From Clitopilus passeckerianus (Eukaryota > Basidiomycota > Agaricomycetes > Agaricales > Entolomataceae): 64,000 nucleotides of DNA. A model generated the notes under the pieces. The model made no database searches. It saw nothing but the letters and a program-made list of their open reading frames with translations, and had not been told where the DNA came from. This document shows positions 45,786 through 58,415 of the stretch, one piece after another (positions within the stretch are counted from its first letter, which is position 1; each line of letters opens with the position of its first letter). Made by a program: the position numbers and the translations under genes. The stretch covers positions 992,001 to 1,056,000 of the forward strand of contig CALYLX010000111.1 in the NCBI GenBank assembly GCA_944990035.1, read 5' to 3'.

Positions 45786-47212
45786 ATGGAGCCAGAGTTG
45801 TTCAATATTTTGCGTGGATATGGTTCTCTAATGCCTCCCAGACGGATGGTGATTCCACACGGGCTGGCTTCCTCTACCATTCATTCGTTCTTCCTGGAGT
45901 CACTCCTTTTGAATGCTCATTTCCAGGAATATCCACCGTCGGATCAGTACCAACGAACATTTTGGAAGTGGGCCATTGAATGCCTGGAAAGTTTGGAACT
46001 GGATGAGGCATGTGTACATGATTCCGATGCCTATCATTCCCTCACCATGGCGTGCAGGCGTTCGAGGAGATCGATCCACGGATCTATGAACACTATCTCT
46101 CCCTATTACCATCGTCCGTACTGTGCGTATACAATATAACATACTAGAGAGTGAAATCGATGTGCGTTCCAGGGCTCTTGGAACATCCAAGGCTGAGGTT
46201 AGAAGCGAGCTCTGCCCAGGAGGCTTAGAACTTCGGAGGCCTCCTTCCTCATCCTACATTACCCACTATTGGTCTCCAAAATCCGACGGGCTAGAACCTG
46301 GATCTGGGAGGGTGAATCTCGCCGAACTAAGGACGGTTACATTGCATGAATCCAGGACCATGATTGAGCATGGGACAACAGGCATGCGCACTTGGCTCGC
46401 AAGTTTCGTGCTGGCTCGATATGTCGTTCAACATCAGGGTAAGAGCCGATAACAATATAATATTTGCCGTTCACTAATTTTTATTCAGAGCTTTTGAAAA
46501 GTACATGCATCCTCGAATTAGGTTCCGGAATTGGGTTCCTTGGCATAACCATCGCCCAGCTGCTGCAGTCAAACGTGCCCTCTGAAAGTGTGCGATTATG
46601 GATGTCTGATGTGAATGAGAGCGTGTTAAAAAGATGCAGAGAGAATCTACAACTTTCTTGCAGTAAGGGAATCCCTATGTTTTCTCTTCCCTCGTTCTGA
46701 GCTTATATTGTGATCAAGATGGACTTCAAAGCGACAGCATTCAATGCATCTCCCTCGATTGGTTTGACGCTCTAGACCCGGACAAGCAAGAACTGGTCAC
46801 GCATCTCCTTCGAGAAGAGATAGATGCAGATTTGATTCTTGGCGCAGATATCGTGCGGTTTCCTGCTGAGCGTTTTATTGGAGTTTCCTCACCACGTCTC
46901 CAGATTTTCGATCCCTCACTGATTCCGCCGCTCGCTGAGGTTCTCTCAATTGCACTTCAGTCAAAGCAGAATCAGAACCTGCAAAAAATCGCGATTATTG
47001 CTGCAACCATCCGAAACGAAGAAACCTTCGTTGCCTTCTTGAAGGAGCTTGAAGGTATTCTCTTTCGTGCTTACTTGTCAATTTTCGACTGAGATCCTTT
47101 TCCAGCTAAGCACCTGCGAGTCGGCGAACTTGCTTCATGCAGAGGCGACTCTATCATACAAGATGTCGATACCGGAGAAATCGTCAAGGTCATACAAATT
47201 ACACATCCCTAA
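45786..47212 (+). CDS. EFM3: eEF2-lysine methyltransferase, FAM86/EFM3 type
   Basis: A multi-exon gene encoding a class I SAM-dependent methyltransferase of the FAM86 family, which trimethylates a lysine of translation elongation factor 2 in the cytosol. The N-terminal FAM86 region (FWKWAIECLESLELDE, FEEIDPRIYEHYLSLLPSS) is followed by SYITHYWSPKSD, the substrate-binding block LRTVTLHESRTMIEHGTTGM, then SAM motif I CILELGSGIGFLGITIAQLL, an acidic residue in LWMSDVNESVLKRC, and post-motif ADLILGADIIFDPSLIPPL, the family counterpart of GADVVYDP. IIAATIRNEETFVAFLKELE near the end is also family-typical. The first intron (46008-46057) needs a GC donor to keep frame. The region 46108-46195 admits more than one splice solution. 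The start codon lies about 150 nt from the divergent mS45 gene. Confidence 0.85.
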
Positions 47213-47276
47213 AGTAAGTACAGTAACTTCCACAGAAGAAAATAGGGTATCTAAGAATATTCACACAAGATAGATT

Positions 47277-48591
47277 TCAGCTTGCGGCCTTGATTGTTCC
47301 GCAGAAGCTGCAGCTCCACCAATCATTGGGCATACCACCTTCTCCACACTCCAAACAGGTCCACCCAGCCTGACTCTGAAGTTCCACCGGTTTCGGCGAC
47401 AGACACGCATCACATTTGAATGCTAGAGCTTCATTGATGAGGGTGCAAATAGAGCAAGCCCATGGAGCCGGGGAGGGTTTCTTGGGAAGTTTGGATGTCC
47501 CACTGCCTATCACCGGAGTTGTCAAAGACGTTGGCCTGGTAGCTTGTGGGGGGGACCTGGTCGTTGAAGATGGCTTTCTGTTCAATCGTTTCGTAGCCGC
47601 CCCGGAAACGGCTGTCACCTTTCTTTCTTCCACTATCTCGACCACCTCCGAGTCATCCGAATCGCTCCCTGTCAAGTCGATGACCTTATTCTCGATGCTG
47701 TTCTCCGCAGCCTTGGCGGCTTCCCTCTCGGCGAGAGCCCCAGAGCCACATGCCTTCTCATCTCGAATGCGCCGTTCAGCCGCCTGTTTGCATAATCAGA
47801 GCACAACCCCCGATACCATACACAAAGGAATATTTACCTGAGCAGCAAGCTCTCGCGGACTCAGCCCTTTCGTGTCTATTCCTCCAAGGCGGCCTCCATG
47901 ACCCAGGACGCGTGCTGTCTGCGCCCTTTTCTCTGCAGCTACAAGAGCCTTCGCTCGAGCTTGCTGAGGCGAGAGGTTATGTGAAACCCCTGCACCCAGC
48001 CGTTTTCCTTCAGTGAAGAAGCCCTCCCCGGCGTAGCCTGATCGTTGCAGATCGTCGTACTCATCCTGAAGTTTGAATAGGAACTTGTAAAAAGCCTCGT
48101 TATGTGGCCCGTGGACATTGTGTGTTAGCTGGTAGTGCATTCTCGGTATCCTGATGAAATATCATCCTAATTTACGCCGCGTACCTCGTGAAGCATCGTC
48201 TGTACAATTTCGGCTTCTTCTAGAAATCGATTCGGGTCATGCGAGGGTCGTAGGCGTAAGCATATCTTTTGACCCACATTAATATCTTTCAAATATACTT
48301 CAGTACTTCCAAGCTTATTCTTAGATGAAAAGAACATACTGATGCCTGAGAGGAAACGAAATCACCACGTTAGCGTTCAAGTTGTACCCCCCGCAGTAGA
48401 ATATTAACAGGTTTCATACCAAGAAGATTGGCCTGTTGGGGGAAGAATTCTGCGAGAACAGGTAGCTTCCAGCCATGGCTCCTCATGATAGGCTTGACGA
48501 GAGATGCAACTCTCTTCAAAATGTGAAGAGCGCGATCTCCATGCGGTTTATCCTTCAGGTGTGTAAATGACAGTACGAAAACATTTGACAT
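47277..48591 (-). CDS. WSS1: WLM-domain metalloprotease (Wss1), DNA-protein crosslink repair
   Basis: Encodes a fungal Wss1-type protease that clears DNA-protein crosslinks and sumoylated chromatin proteins. The WLM domain starts at MSNVFVLSFTHLKDKPHGDR and continues with ILKRVASLVKPIMRSHGW, KICLRLRPSHDPNRFLEEAE and the zinc active site, which after splicing reads TMLHE joined to LTHNVHGPHNEAFYKFLFKL: the HExxH motif plus the distal HGPH/N histidine. An intron falls exactly inside HE|LTH. GGRLGGIDTKGLSPRELAAQ matches the family linker. The C-terminus carries a VIDLTGSDSDDSE stretch, plausibly a SUMO-interacting motif, and two RanBP2-type zinc fingers (WACSICTLINEALAFKCDAC and WTCLECGEGGMPNDWWSCSFC). 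Its stop lies about 65 nt from the EFM3 stop (convergent). All catalytic residues are present. Confidence 0.9.
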
Positions 48592-49218
48592 AGTTGTGTC
48601 TGTCTGGCAGATTCTATAGTTTTACCAAGGAGAGGGCGAGGCAGGATTTCACCAATACGATGCAGCAAAGCTGAATTTATAAGTTGTGCTGACAGATCTG
48701 CTGGGTTTCCCCTGGTCTTTGCTGTCAGCCTGAGGAAAGGTCCAGAATGAAGGAACGCGTAATTTCTTCCACGTGATTGTCATCTGTACGCGTCAAAGGC
48801 GAATGCTGGACAGGCGTCGTCCATACATATATAAGGGGCAGCTGAGGGGTGGTTTAAGCAAAGATGCAAACGTTACAGTAGTTCAAGTCGATGTTGTTTA
48901 ATATATATTTCTAATTGACTAGTGCTACAGAGAGTAGATTATAAATGTTCCAACGACGAGTAAAGTAACATGACAGAGCAGTACCGATAGAAAGTGGTAA
49001 TAAGCAACCTGACGACAACTATGAGGAGGGTAGAATAGTCAAAACAACAAGGAGTGGTTAAGATAACACAGCTGTGACCTGTATAACACAATGACATAAA
49101 GTCCGAGAGAACAACACAAGAAATAAGGCCGCGAGTGTGGACGTGAGGTATAACTAACAATAAGACAAAAATGGGTGATGATACAACATTGTGCATTTCC
49201 ATGGCCGTGCTTGCTCGC
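48592..49218. other. Intergenic, WSS1 promoter and methyltransferase 3' region
   Basis: Contains a TATATAAG-like element near 48826-48835. A leftward frame at 48939-49202 is hydrophobic but AT-biased and has no homology; I treat it as 3' untranslated sequence. Confidence 0.4.
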
Positions 49219-52200
49219 CTATGACGTATTCGAGACTTGGATTCTGGGAGCGTGCATTGAAATAAGTGGAGACGGTGGTGGTATCGGAGGCAGAGGTCGG
49301 AAGAGAGTAGCTTTGGTGATGGGATTCTCCGAGGTTTTCACCGCATGATAGACACGAATTGTCCTCACGTGGGTGAGGTCATTCAGAGTAGGCACCAAAC
49401 CATGTCTCAAAGCATCTAGAGATGGTGACGAGCTCAATGAGACCTCAGGGTCGAACCTGTCAGAGGATTTGCGGTAGTGCGACGTAGGAGTCTTCGGAGT
49501 CGACGTGGATTTCAGGGAAGGCGTGACGGATGCTGTGTCGTCGAGCTCGGGACTGTCGACGTCCCAGTCAGGGAAGTCAGAAGGCCAGTTAAATCTGCGG
49601 CGTCGGAAACTGTAATAGGAAGATGAGGATCTAGGTAGATCGAGGGAGAGGTAAAGAAGGGAACATACCACTCATATTCCCATAGACCCTGATCAAATTC
49701 TTCCTGGCTCTGCAGAGGTTGGCCGTTCTTGTCGACGTAGGCAGCATTGAAGTCCAGGAGGGCAGGTTTGCACCCGATGAGCATATGGATATTCTTGCAA
49801 GCATGCATGTCAAGTTCTCCGGGGTGAAAGGATGAACTCGGACGTTGGCTGAACGATGAGACCGGAAGATTGAGCGATTGAGCCGCCCCAGTTCGAAACA
49901 AGGGTCGAGGACGAGGAAAGAGGACGCCTGGAAACCTTCGCTGCCTGTGTGAGAGCTGAATAAGAGATTCCAAGACGATTGGCCGCTTTGGCACTGATCC
50001 CATCGTCACTCCGACGCCCAGCAACCGCAGGCATGAAGTTGCCAGGAGTCGGGGTACTCGTTATGGATTCAGCTTCGGATTCGGATTCGCTCTCGCCTGC
50101 GTTTTCCACGACAGGGCTGAGAACCATCTCGTCGCTGTGCCTCAGATCTCCTAGCACGGAAATACCCAAGCGACTTGCCGCTTTGGCGCTGAGCTTGTCG
50201 GGAACGCGGTGGTCGGCAGGTGGAGAATCCTCCAGGATCCCGAGTCGACCTGCTGCCTTTGCGGGAAGGTACTCCGGGATGCTGTCGGCTGGGAGAAAAA
50301 GGGTATCCAATGGAGGCAGCTCATGGTTCGAGATCTTGTTAGCCTTACGACTCTGCCACCTGTCCTCCCAGGACTTGGTTATGTCGTTTAGCTTCCTCCC
50401 AACCCTGGTCTCTGTCGGCTTTTCATCTTTCTCTCCTGTTGCTTCCGTTGGGGTCTGAACAGACTTGGCCGCTTCGGGAGGTGCAAGCTTCAACTGGAAG
50501 CTCCCGACCTCCTGCACATTGCCAAAGACTCCTTTAAGAGCTTCAGGTAGCACGTCTGAGGCTCGTAGGTAGATACCGTATTTGAATCTAAGCATATTTT
50601 CAAATACGGTTTCAACGTCTTTGGAAGCTGCTACACCGGAGGACCATTGGGGAGAGTCGACTCTGTCAGGACTGGGTAGGATGGTTTTGGTCGAGGTTGG
50701 GGTGACGATATGATCGGGAGACGTGGGAGTACGAACGACAATGTCTTGACTGTCGGTACTCTTGCGGAGGGAAGATCGTTTGCGGTAATGAGGGGTGCTG
50801 CGGCCATGTCCTGGGGATATGCCGTTGCCATTGAGGGAGAAAGGGAAATCGCGTTCACTGATGAGCGTAGACTCAGAGCTCGCGGTGCCATAGTCATCGT
50901 CTGACCCATTGCCCTCTAATGTATCTTCGTCCGTATCGCTATCGAGGAAGGAGACACCTTTGTGATGTCTGAAGGGTTGTGATTCCCCAGGGGGAGAAGC
51001 AGATCCAGGAGTAGATGTTGCCCGGCTTCGGGGGGCTGGGGTGCATAGGGAAAGAAAATTTCGTCGTCGATCAACTCTATGCGCCCATTAATGCGAAGGA
51101 CGCGCTGGGCTTCAAGGAGGATTGTATCCCATTGATCGTATGGCACGCATAGGGATAAATTTGCCATGCGAATCAGATCAAATGAACCATGTTCAAATGG
51201 CCATGGGAGTTGGAGGCTATCAAACGGCCGTTAGAACATACCAAAAACGAAAATAGGCAAGAACCCACAAATTTCCATTACTGAGGCCGATATTCTCGTG
51301 TGTATGCGCATCTTCTGAAAGGACATCTACGAGATCAAAGCCCGTAAATTTGGTCTGCGACCAAGTCCCAGCAGCTGCTAACATCCAATGCCCTGCGCCG
51401 CATCCTAGGTCGAGGACAGAGGAAGGAGGTGTCTGATCGTAACTGTGAAAAGAGGGACCATCGATGGGGTTCAGGCGGCGTAGCAGTAAATCAGAGTATC
51501 TGTCACTGTGAGTGAAATTAATTATGGAATGAAATGCCAAAGATGGTTAGAACCCACTTGTCAAGGAGTATAGGGTCATAAGCTTGCATGTACGGGGCGT
51601 TGAATTTGTGCAACGGAACTTTCATATTTTGTCGTTTTGACCAAGGTCTGGCCTTCGATGGAATGTCGACGTCGGGGTCATATAGAGTCGTTGGTGAAGA
51701 TTCAAAGTCGTTGGTGGACTTTGATCTTGAACTGGACGATGCTTGTGCATTAGGGGATAATGAGCTTTCATTTGCAGCTGGTAGCAACGAGGCTAATGAC
51801 CGCTTCTTCTTGAGCCCTCTCATACTCGGGACTTGAAGGTTGAAGCGTCCCTGCGAAGACGAAGGTCGGGGGCCAGTGGAAGTGCTTGGTGATGTTCGCT
51901 GCGATGAATCAGCACGCTGCAGTTGCTGGACTGGAAAAGGCTCGAAGGATCGAGCACTTGTCTCGGATGCGGTACGCGGCCGCTGCAGTTTCTCTTTCTC
52001 TCTTTCGACCTGCTTGCCCTTCTCTTTCTCCTTCGACTTCTCTGACCTGAACCCAAACCCCATATTCAAGTTGGCTAGTGAGGGAGTCTTGATAATAGAT
52101 CGACGCTTTGACGAGAAGGACGAGAATAAGTCTTCGGCCTGACTTGGCTGGTATAGAGAAAACGGCCGTGGAGAGCTGGCGCCAGCAGATTCTGCTCGTG

Positions 52201-52309
52201 GCGATTTTGGTCGCCTTAGGGGAGATAAGTCACTGTATTTATGGTCGATAGAGGACGATGATGGTGGTTGCAACAGGGAGAAAGGACGGGATGTTGTGAA
52301 TGCAGCCAT
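49219..52309 (-). CDS. Large SAM-dependent methyltransferase with low-complexity flanks (apparent frameshift)
   Basis: A leftward gene with a disordered N-terminus (MAAFTTSRPFSLLQPPSSSS, then a Ser/Lys-rich stretch with FNLQVPSMRGLKKKRSLASL) and a class I methyltransferase core: YSDLLLRRLNPIDGPSFHSY, motif I SSVLDLGCGAGHWMLAAA, KFTGFDLVDV, DLIRMANLSLCVPYDQWDTI and VLRINGRIELIDDEIFFPY. Downstream is a long Ser-rich insertion, then a second conserved block (ENMLRFKYGIYLRASDVLPE, VQEVGSFQLKLAPPEA) and a C-terminal helper region (PGELDMHACKNIHMLIGCKP, QEEFDQGLWEYE, RFNWPSDFPDWD). This is the layout of a basidiomycete-wide family of unknown substrate. The C-terminal block is one base out of frame: with CCC instead of CCCC (plus-strand GGGG at 49821-49824) FIL would run into SPGELDMHACK; as given, translation ends after SPRRT. 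Upstream in-frame ATG 52354 is an alternative start. Confidence 0.75.
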
Positions 52310-53354
52310 TGCTACAGAGACGGCGTCGGTTATAACAGAAACTACAGCTGCCAAATCGTTGAATGGCCTTTGATGAAGAGCACGAGGCTCCTTTCAATTT
52401 CGGGAGAATAATGGGCTCGCCGTTGCTTTGCCCTGTTGCGTGGCCTCGTTCAAACAATGGACAATCAACGGGAAAAGGAGGAAAGATGCAGGGCGCTGGC
52501 AAGAAAGGGTATATAGCTCAAAACGGTTGACATCTTTGCAAGGCTATTACGGAGTGGAGGCGGACTCGGAGTGTCGGATACCTAAACGACAACCCAATGC
52601 CATTCCCTGCCATTCAGGTTCACCATCACATCAAACTACCGATCACCAAGCGTTCGCAAAGATCGGGGCTGTACCAATCTTCCAACTGGAGGTACCATCT
52701 CGACACCCTTCAGTCATCATCTTTACGCGGGGAGGGCCACAGGGCTGAAGCATTCGCTGTTACAGAAGTCTTTAGAAGGACGACTCTCCTTTGAGAGAAT
52801 CATGACGAACCTCGGTCATTTCGAATTTAACTCGGCCCATTGATTCACCATCTGCAATGGATACATAGGACAGTAGGGTCGGATGACCCACTATCGAGGC
52901 GAGTGTATCGCGGTGCTGATGGGTGAGCCAGTCACTTGTCCGATATTAGGGTTCAGTCACACCGTACTCCAATTGCTCGACTCACTATTTGCTCAAGTCA
53001 GCGTGACCTAGGTATCAGCTCAGTATTCTGTACAGAAACTAATCACGAGGACAACAAACCTGTTCCCGTGTACCGAGCATGAACTATATTGAGAGGTTTC
53101 TTTTAGTGCTCTGTCTCGCGTAGTCTTCGCATAAAATCCACTTACGATGCTCCAATTGAGTGTTTGCTGTGTATCTGAGCTCTGAAGACTATCCCGGCAC
53201 AGCATATATGAGCTTTTTACAGAGCAAGAGAATGAGGAAAGTGACTGACCATGAGCAAGCCGGACGAGTTTGTTCCTGTTTACCCAAATGGCATTTGTCT
53301 CCGTCAAACGGGAAGATTTGCATTTCCAGTTTGCGGCGCAACCATACCATCGAC
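52310..53354. other. Intergenic, methyltransferase / LRP1 divergent region
   Basis: About 1 kb between divergent start codons. A 106-codon frame at 52428-52748 and a 113-codon leftward frame at 53020-53361 lack homology. I call no gene here. Confidence 0.4.
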
Positions 53355-54475
53355 ATGACAAGCTCTCAGACAGAACGAGCTAAGGGAAAGCTTGCAACAT
53401 TGTCTGCATCTTTTGATGAGCTCGAAGCCCTAGTAGAGCCACTATTTGCTCAGACGCTGCCTGAGACGCTTGTCAGTCTCGAACCAATACAACAGGCTAA
53501 ATTACAGACTGTGATGCCCTATCTCGTGTACGATCTCATTTTCAGTAAGGCCGGCTCTATATCTTCGTATACGTGGCTTAAATTGAACCATAGTCTACCT
53601 TAAGTCGAGAGGTATAGATCCAAAGACACATCCAGTCGTTGCCGAACTTGTGCGCAAATATTCCATTCCGAATGCACTCACAGATTCACCTCTCACTTTC
53701 AGGATCGGGTAAAACAGTACTTCAACAAGATTAACAATGCTGAAAATCCACCACAAAGTAGCTGCTTCCTTCGCATTTACTTGGACCATTCTTCTCACCC
53801 TGGTTTTCTAGAACGAGCAGAGTTGGACAAAGAGGCTGCCCAACGATTTATAAAACATGCTATCGCCACCCTTCCAAAACCTTCCCCCAACGAGCATGAG
53901 GAAGCCCCTGCTGAGCCATCTACTTTTGTTCAACCAAAAGTCACCAAGAAAATGCTTGAACGACAACAATACGAGCAAGAGCTCAAAGAGCAGGATGCTC
54001 AACCCGAATCGGAGGAGCCTGATTTGGTCATGTACGGAGAAGATGCAAACGATGGGAACTCAGCTCTAGTTGGAGGAGATGTCAAGGGAAAAGGGAAGGC
54101 CGTGGACCAAGGCCCCGAAGCGGAAGGATCTGCTCCAACCAAAAGGCGGAGACCTGCCATAGACCCTTTCGCAGGTCTGTGTTTCATTGCTCTGCGTTCG
54201 CTCAGTGTGAAGGCAGCTGACTGTGATTTCTACCAGGCTACGGAGATGAACCGGCAAGCTCAGTAACGACACGGTCAAGTGCGAAGAACAAGACTAAGCC
54301 GGAACCCAAACCTAAGAAAAGGAAAACAACCGAGGATCCTGCGATAGTGACTTCATCTGCTCCCAGCCCTTCCCAGCCTACTTCAGGTAGTTCTCTGGCA
54401 AATACCCCGGCTCCTGGGGTAGGCGAGTCAAAATCTAGCAAGAAGGGGAAGAAGAAAAAGAAGTCACTCTCATAA
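53355..54475 (+). CDS. LRP1: Exosome cofactor LRP1/Rrp47 (C1D family)
   Basis: Five exons joined in phase encode the Sas10/Utp3/C1D-family protein that partners Rrp6 in the nuclear exosome, processing snoRNA and 5.8S rRNA 3' ends; the human homologue C1D also binds DNA-PK. The core reads LATLSASFDELEALVEPLFA, LPETLVSLEPIQQAKLQTVM, PYLVYDLIFIYLKSRGIDPK, THPVVAELDRVKQYFNKINN and AENPPQ, all family-diagnostic. The remainder is a Lys-rich tail with putative nuclear localisation (KKGKKKKKSLS), as in other fungi. Introns are about 50-60 nt; one, at the ELD junction, sits within a conserved helix. The start ATG is chosen for the MTSSQTERAKGKLATL N-terminus. Confidence 0.9.
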
Positions 54476-54727
54476 GAGATGGCGCGGAGTAATGGGCAAG
54501 GATGGTCTAGATATTCGATTGATAATTTGACGGTACGCAATAATATAGAACTTTACATATGTATACAAGATGAGTACAATGTTTAGGGTCTCGTCCGGTT
54601 TGTTGTGATACAATACAATACATATTTGGGGAAGTTATTTCCTGTAAGCGAGATAATATACAACAAGATATGGATAATCTTACACTTGCAGCCATGAAAG
54701 CGTTTCAAAACAGAAAAGTAGAAATTG

Positions 54728-57700
54728 TTACATCACCACACATCCATCGTTGCTGGTCACGTCGGCGAGATGCGCGGAAGGTGAAGTCCTTCCAGATCGT
54801 GTCGACCGAGCACCGGGCGACCACCAGCGAGCCCCTCCCCCACGAACATCCTCCATGTCATCGCTATTCGCCCCAGAGAAATCAGAAGCGTTCCTCCTAG
54901 ACTTGGTCCGCCGCTTCTCTCGAGCATACTTCACAGCATCTACGGTTTGCCATGAGTAGAACGACTTCAGCACCACCCGCATCTCGTCGCATTCGTCTTG
55001 ACCTAGCTTGAGGTCTTGCAGATTTCCATCCCGTCCATCAAGATAACTCAACCTCCTGGCGTCATACGACCTCCAACCCAACCTTGGACGGGTATTGGGT
55101 GATAGGTCCTTCACCAGGGGTTCAGAAATACCCCTACAGTCAACAACCCCTGCGCATGCGTCAACCTGCTTTCTCTTTCTACATAGCTTCACGAACTCCT
55201 TCAAGACTCCAGCCCCAACTCTGGTGTTATCGACCTCGAGGCGCTTCAGCCTCTCGCACCGTCTGATGAACGCAAGGAATGCATCGTCTGTCAACCTAGT
55301 GGCGTACGAGACCACGAGATGCTCGAGGGCATGTCCTGGCTCCAAGCTGACCTCCTCCGATGGAATGAGGAAATTGGTGTTGGCTGTAGGTCTAGAAGGT
55401 TGTGAAGGTGTTATCGCCGCCAATACGGCGTCTGTGATCTCCGTTGCGTCTTCCAAATCGAGGCGACGGATGTGGGGAGTGGTATTCAAGAGCCTGACAA
55501 CACCCTCACGCTTCAAATCAGCACCGATTCCCGCCAGTTCCAGATATTCAAGCTGGGGAACTGAGAATGCCAAATTAGAGCAGGCTTCGTCCGTCAACAG
55601 GTCGCAAGCTGATAAGGAGAGGTGGCGCAGCTTTGAGACGCGCCGTCGGTATCTGTACACGTTCGTGCTTTCCCTGCCTAGCTCCTTGGGGAGGACGAGG
55701 GTTGTCTCCGAACCGTAGAATACCTCTGGACCGTCCAGCTCGCAGGCAACAAATGCCTCAAGAGCTGCATTGTGGAGGTCGCGAGCATAGCTGAGGTCGA
55801 GAACCTCCAGGTGGGGTGCGGCTTTACCGAGACTCGCCATCATATTCTCGCTGACCCTCTTTAGTCCGGACAATCGCAAGTGTTTCAAGGGAAGGTGTTC
55901 CCGGCGTGATATGGCGGCTGAGGCCATTCGGCGAACTCCTTCTGTATCCATGTTGGGACATCGGCTCATGTTTAGAGATACGAGGCGCGGACAGTATGCC
56001 GAGAGGATGTCGCAAGTAGTGTTGGTAACCGCAGGCATGCCTCTGACTGACAACCGCTCCAGGAGTGGCGAGCGAACGAGAAGGTAGTGAAGAGATCGTG
56101 TCGTGAACTGGAAACATCCTTGTAAGTTTATCGAGGTGAGGCGGGTATATCCGAACCCATCGGGCCCTGCGGGGGAGCATAGGGAGTCGGAGATAGTTGT
56201 GATGGCGTCCGGAGGGATGCGCATATAATTGGCAATGTCCAATTTCTGGATGAAGGTACCACTATGCTTCGCAAGTCGTAAGACGAATGCGTCTGGGACC
56301 AGTTGGAAGTGTCGCAAATCGATGCCTTCCCAGAGTTGACCATCGAAAACAAGGTCTTGCCAAGCCCTAGAGACCTGGGACAATGGTGTTAGGTATGGGT
56401 TCGATCGCCATCGAACAAAGTGAACTTACTCGACTGAACTTTACCAGTTCCTTGTAACCTCTGACACGGCCGACCCATCTACCTCTGTGCGATGATGCCC
56501 TTGAGGCGGTCCATCGCCCGCTCTCAATGGCATGAATATAATCCTCTTGATGAAGTTCGATGAGAGAGGCGAGGATATGCAGGCGTATCTCCTTCGGTAG
56601 GTCGTCATCGAAGTAATTCCTCACCACCACCGGTATGGGTTCAAATGGACTGGTTGACGTAACCGGAACGAAGTCCAGAGCGGATATTGGGTATGGAGAA
56701 GAGTTAGAACGCCATTTGTGTTTGCCCCCAACGGGCCTGACGGTATAGAACGCATCCAAGCTGGCGCCGGCTCCACCGGCTGCCTTGATCTGTGAGTAGT
56801 CTGGGAATGCAGAGTCTAATTCGTCAACTTTGAGTTTCGTCGTAAAGGAGTGAGTCAGCAAGTGCGAATGGGCGTCAATGGTTCCAAATGTTAGACTTCG
56901 AGCGTAATTTGGTCGAGAGGGCGCAGTCGTTGGACTGGATTTCTTGGAGAACAACTTGCGTGTGAGCCTATTCTGTGGCCGCGTAGATAATAGCCTTGAT
57001 CTGATGCGTGAAACCGACTGGGACGAAGAGGATGGTGTTGGCTGGGCAGAGATATTCGATAGGGATCGGGTACGAATGGGTCTTTCAGGTGCAGAATGTG
57101 GTTCTGTTGTAGAGGGTGATTGTCTGACTGGTTCCCTGGCTGTATTACCCTGTTGTGAGGATGTAACCCGTGCGTCAATGGAGCTTGGAGGAGGTGGTGA
57201 ATAGAGGCTAGAAGTGTAAGAGGAAGGGCCCGGTGACGAAATGGATGGCGAGACCCAAAAGGAAATCTCTGAGTCAAAGCTTGTCGGAGAAAATGAAAGC
57301 GGGGGTAGCACGGGTGGATGCTCCCTCTCCTTCCCTTTGCCAAGCGAGCTACTGGCAGAAACGGCATCCCATGGACTGGCTTCATGGGCATTGCCCATTT
57401 GATAGGAATGTTCGGGTGAGTAGTCCAGAAAGTATCCGGGTTGAACATAGATGGGCTGGCAGGACTAAAGCAGCAGTGCTCATACAAGTTGTCTGGGTTA
57501 GGGTCGACATCCATGTCGGTTGACTCCTCTATTCCTTCACTGAATGAATCTGATGTATAGGAGAAGTCCATCGAGGGGGTGCTGTGGCCTTGCCCTTCCC
57601 AAGAGGTCCTTGAGATCCTACAAATACCTGATGAATATCCTCGCCCCGAGGTGTCTGAGATGGCGTACCGCCGATGTATGCACCAGTTCCCGACCCTCCC

Positions 57701-57825
57701 TGATCGGCGCTCGCGGGATTTCGTGCAAACATGAGCGAAGGTCTCATGCCTGACATTGAAGACTCTTGGTAAGAGTCGAATTGAAACAGGTGCTCGTCGT
57801 TATCGATGTCATGCGAATGGCTCAT
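54728..57825 (-). CDS. F-box / leucine-rich repeat protein (Grr1-like)
   Basis: Three exons, 57825-57541, 57464-56430 and 56374-54728, give 988 residues, all junctions in frame. After a disordered 250-residue N-terminus comes an F-box-like region split by an insertion (LPKEIRLHILASLIELHQED and then VSRAWQDLVFDGQLWEGIDL), followed by about ten leucine-rich repeats of the cysteine-containing type: TRLTSINLQGCFQFTTRSLH, LLERLSVRGMPAVTNTTCDI, PRLVSLNMSRCPNMDTEGVR, LKHLRLSGLKRVSENMMASL, LEVLDLSYARDLHNAALEAF, LRHLSLSACDLLTDEACSNL, LEYLELAGIGADLKREGV and IRRLDLEDATEITDAVLAAI. This is the SCF substrate receptor layout exemplified by Grr1 and FBXL proteins, implying ubiquitin-ligase recruitment; the substrates are unknown. 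A C-terminal basic and acidic tail follows. No lesion was seen. Confidence 0.85.
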
Positions 57826-58415
57826 GTTGAAAGAGCCTCGAGGTGCTCGTGGACGTTGATATCTCGTGCAATCTACTGATACAAGATGAGAGTCACACAA
57901 CAAAGAGCAGAACGGGGTGGAAGATAGTAAACGGTGGACTACCAAGGTCCTTTAAGACCCTCCGTGGAGAGGGCGATACCTGAGTGACCTCGATATGACT
58001 ATGGAAGCTCGCTCCGCCAGTTCCGTAAAGGCTCACGTGCGGCATCATTCAGCTACCAAAAACGGTAAACACGGTTGAACCGTCAAAGTCCAGGGCCTAA
58101 AACGAAACCAGATTAGAGGCTTGATACGGGCAGGGTTGAGGGGATCTTTATCTCACGCAGGAACCGGGAAATGTTAGCAGAACTCTGTATTAACCCAACT
58201 TGAATGTACGACACGATAATAAAGACACATAAATCACAAAGCATTGCAAAAGCCTGCAAAAAGCGAGCGCACAGAACAAAAGGTGCTGAATATACAGCAA
58301 AAAGAACGAAAGACGGGTGTGGTTGCCAGTAAGGTTTATTGCCATGGGTATAAACGAGCGGATATTGGCGCGAAAATTGTAAGGTATAGGGATAGAAGCT
58401 GCACCAAACGGGTGA
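57826..58415. other. Intergenic, 5' side of F-box gene and 3' side of YABBY-like gene
   Basis: About 590 nt containing the F-box gene promoter. A frame at 58244-58438 is AT/Lys-rich and overlaps the end of the small gene antisense; I do not call it. Confidence 0.4.

Noticed and set aside
48939..49202. Hydrophobic leftward frame of 87 codons
   Set aside because: AT-biased composition next to the methyltransferase 3' end; probably untranslated.
52428..52748. 106-codon plus-strand frame upstream of LRP1
   Set aside because: No homology or signal; lies within the divergent promoter region.
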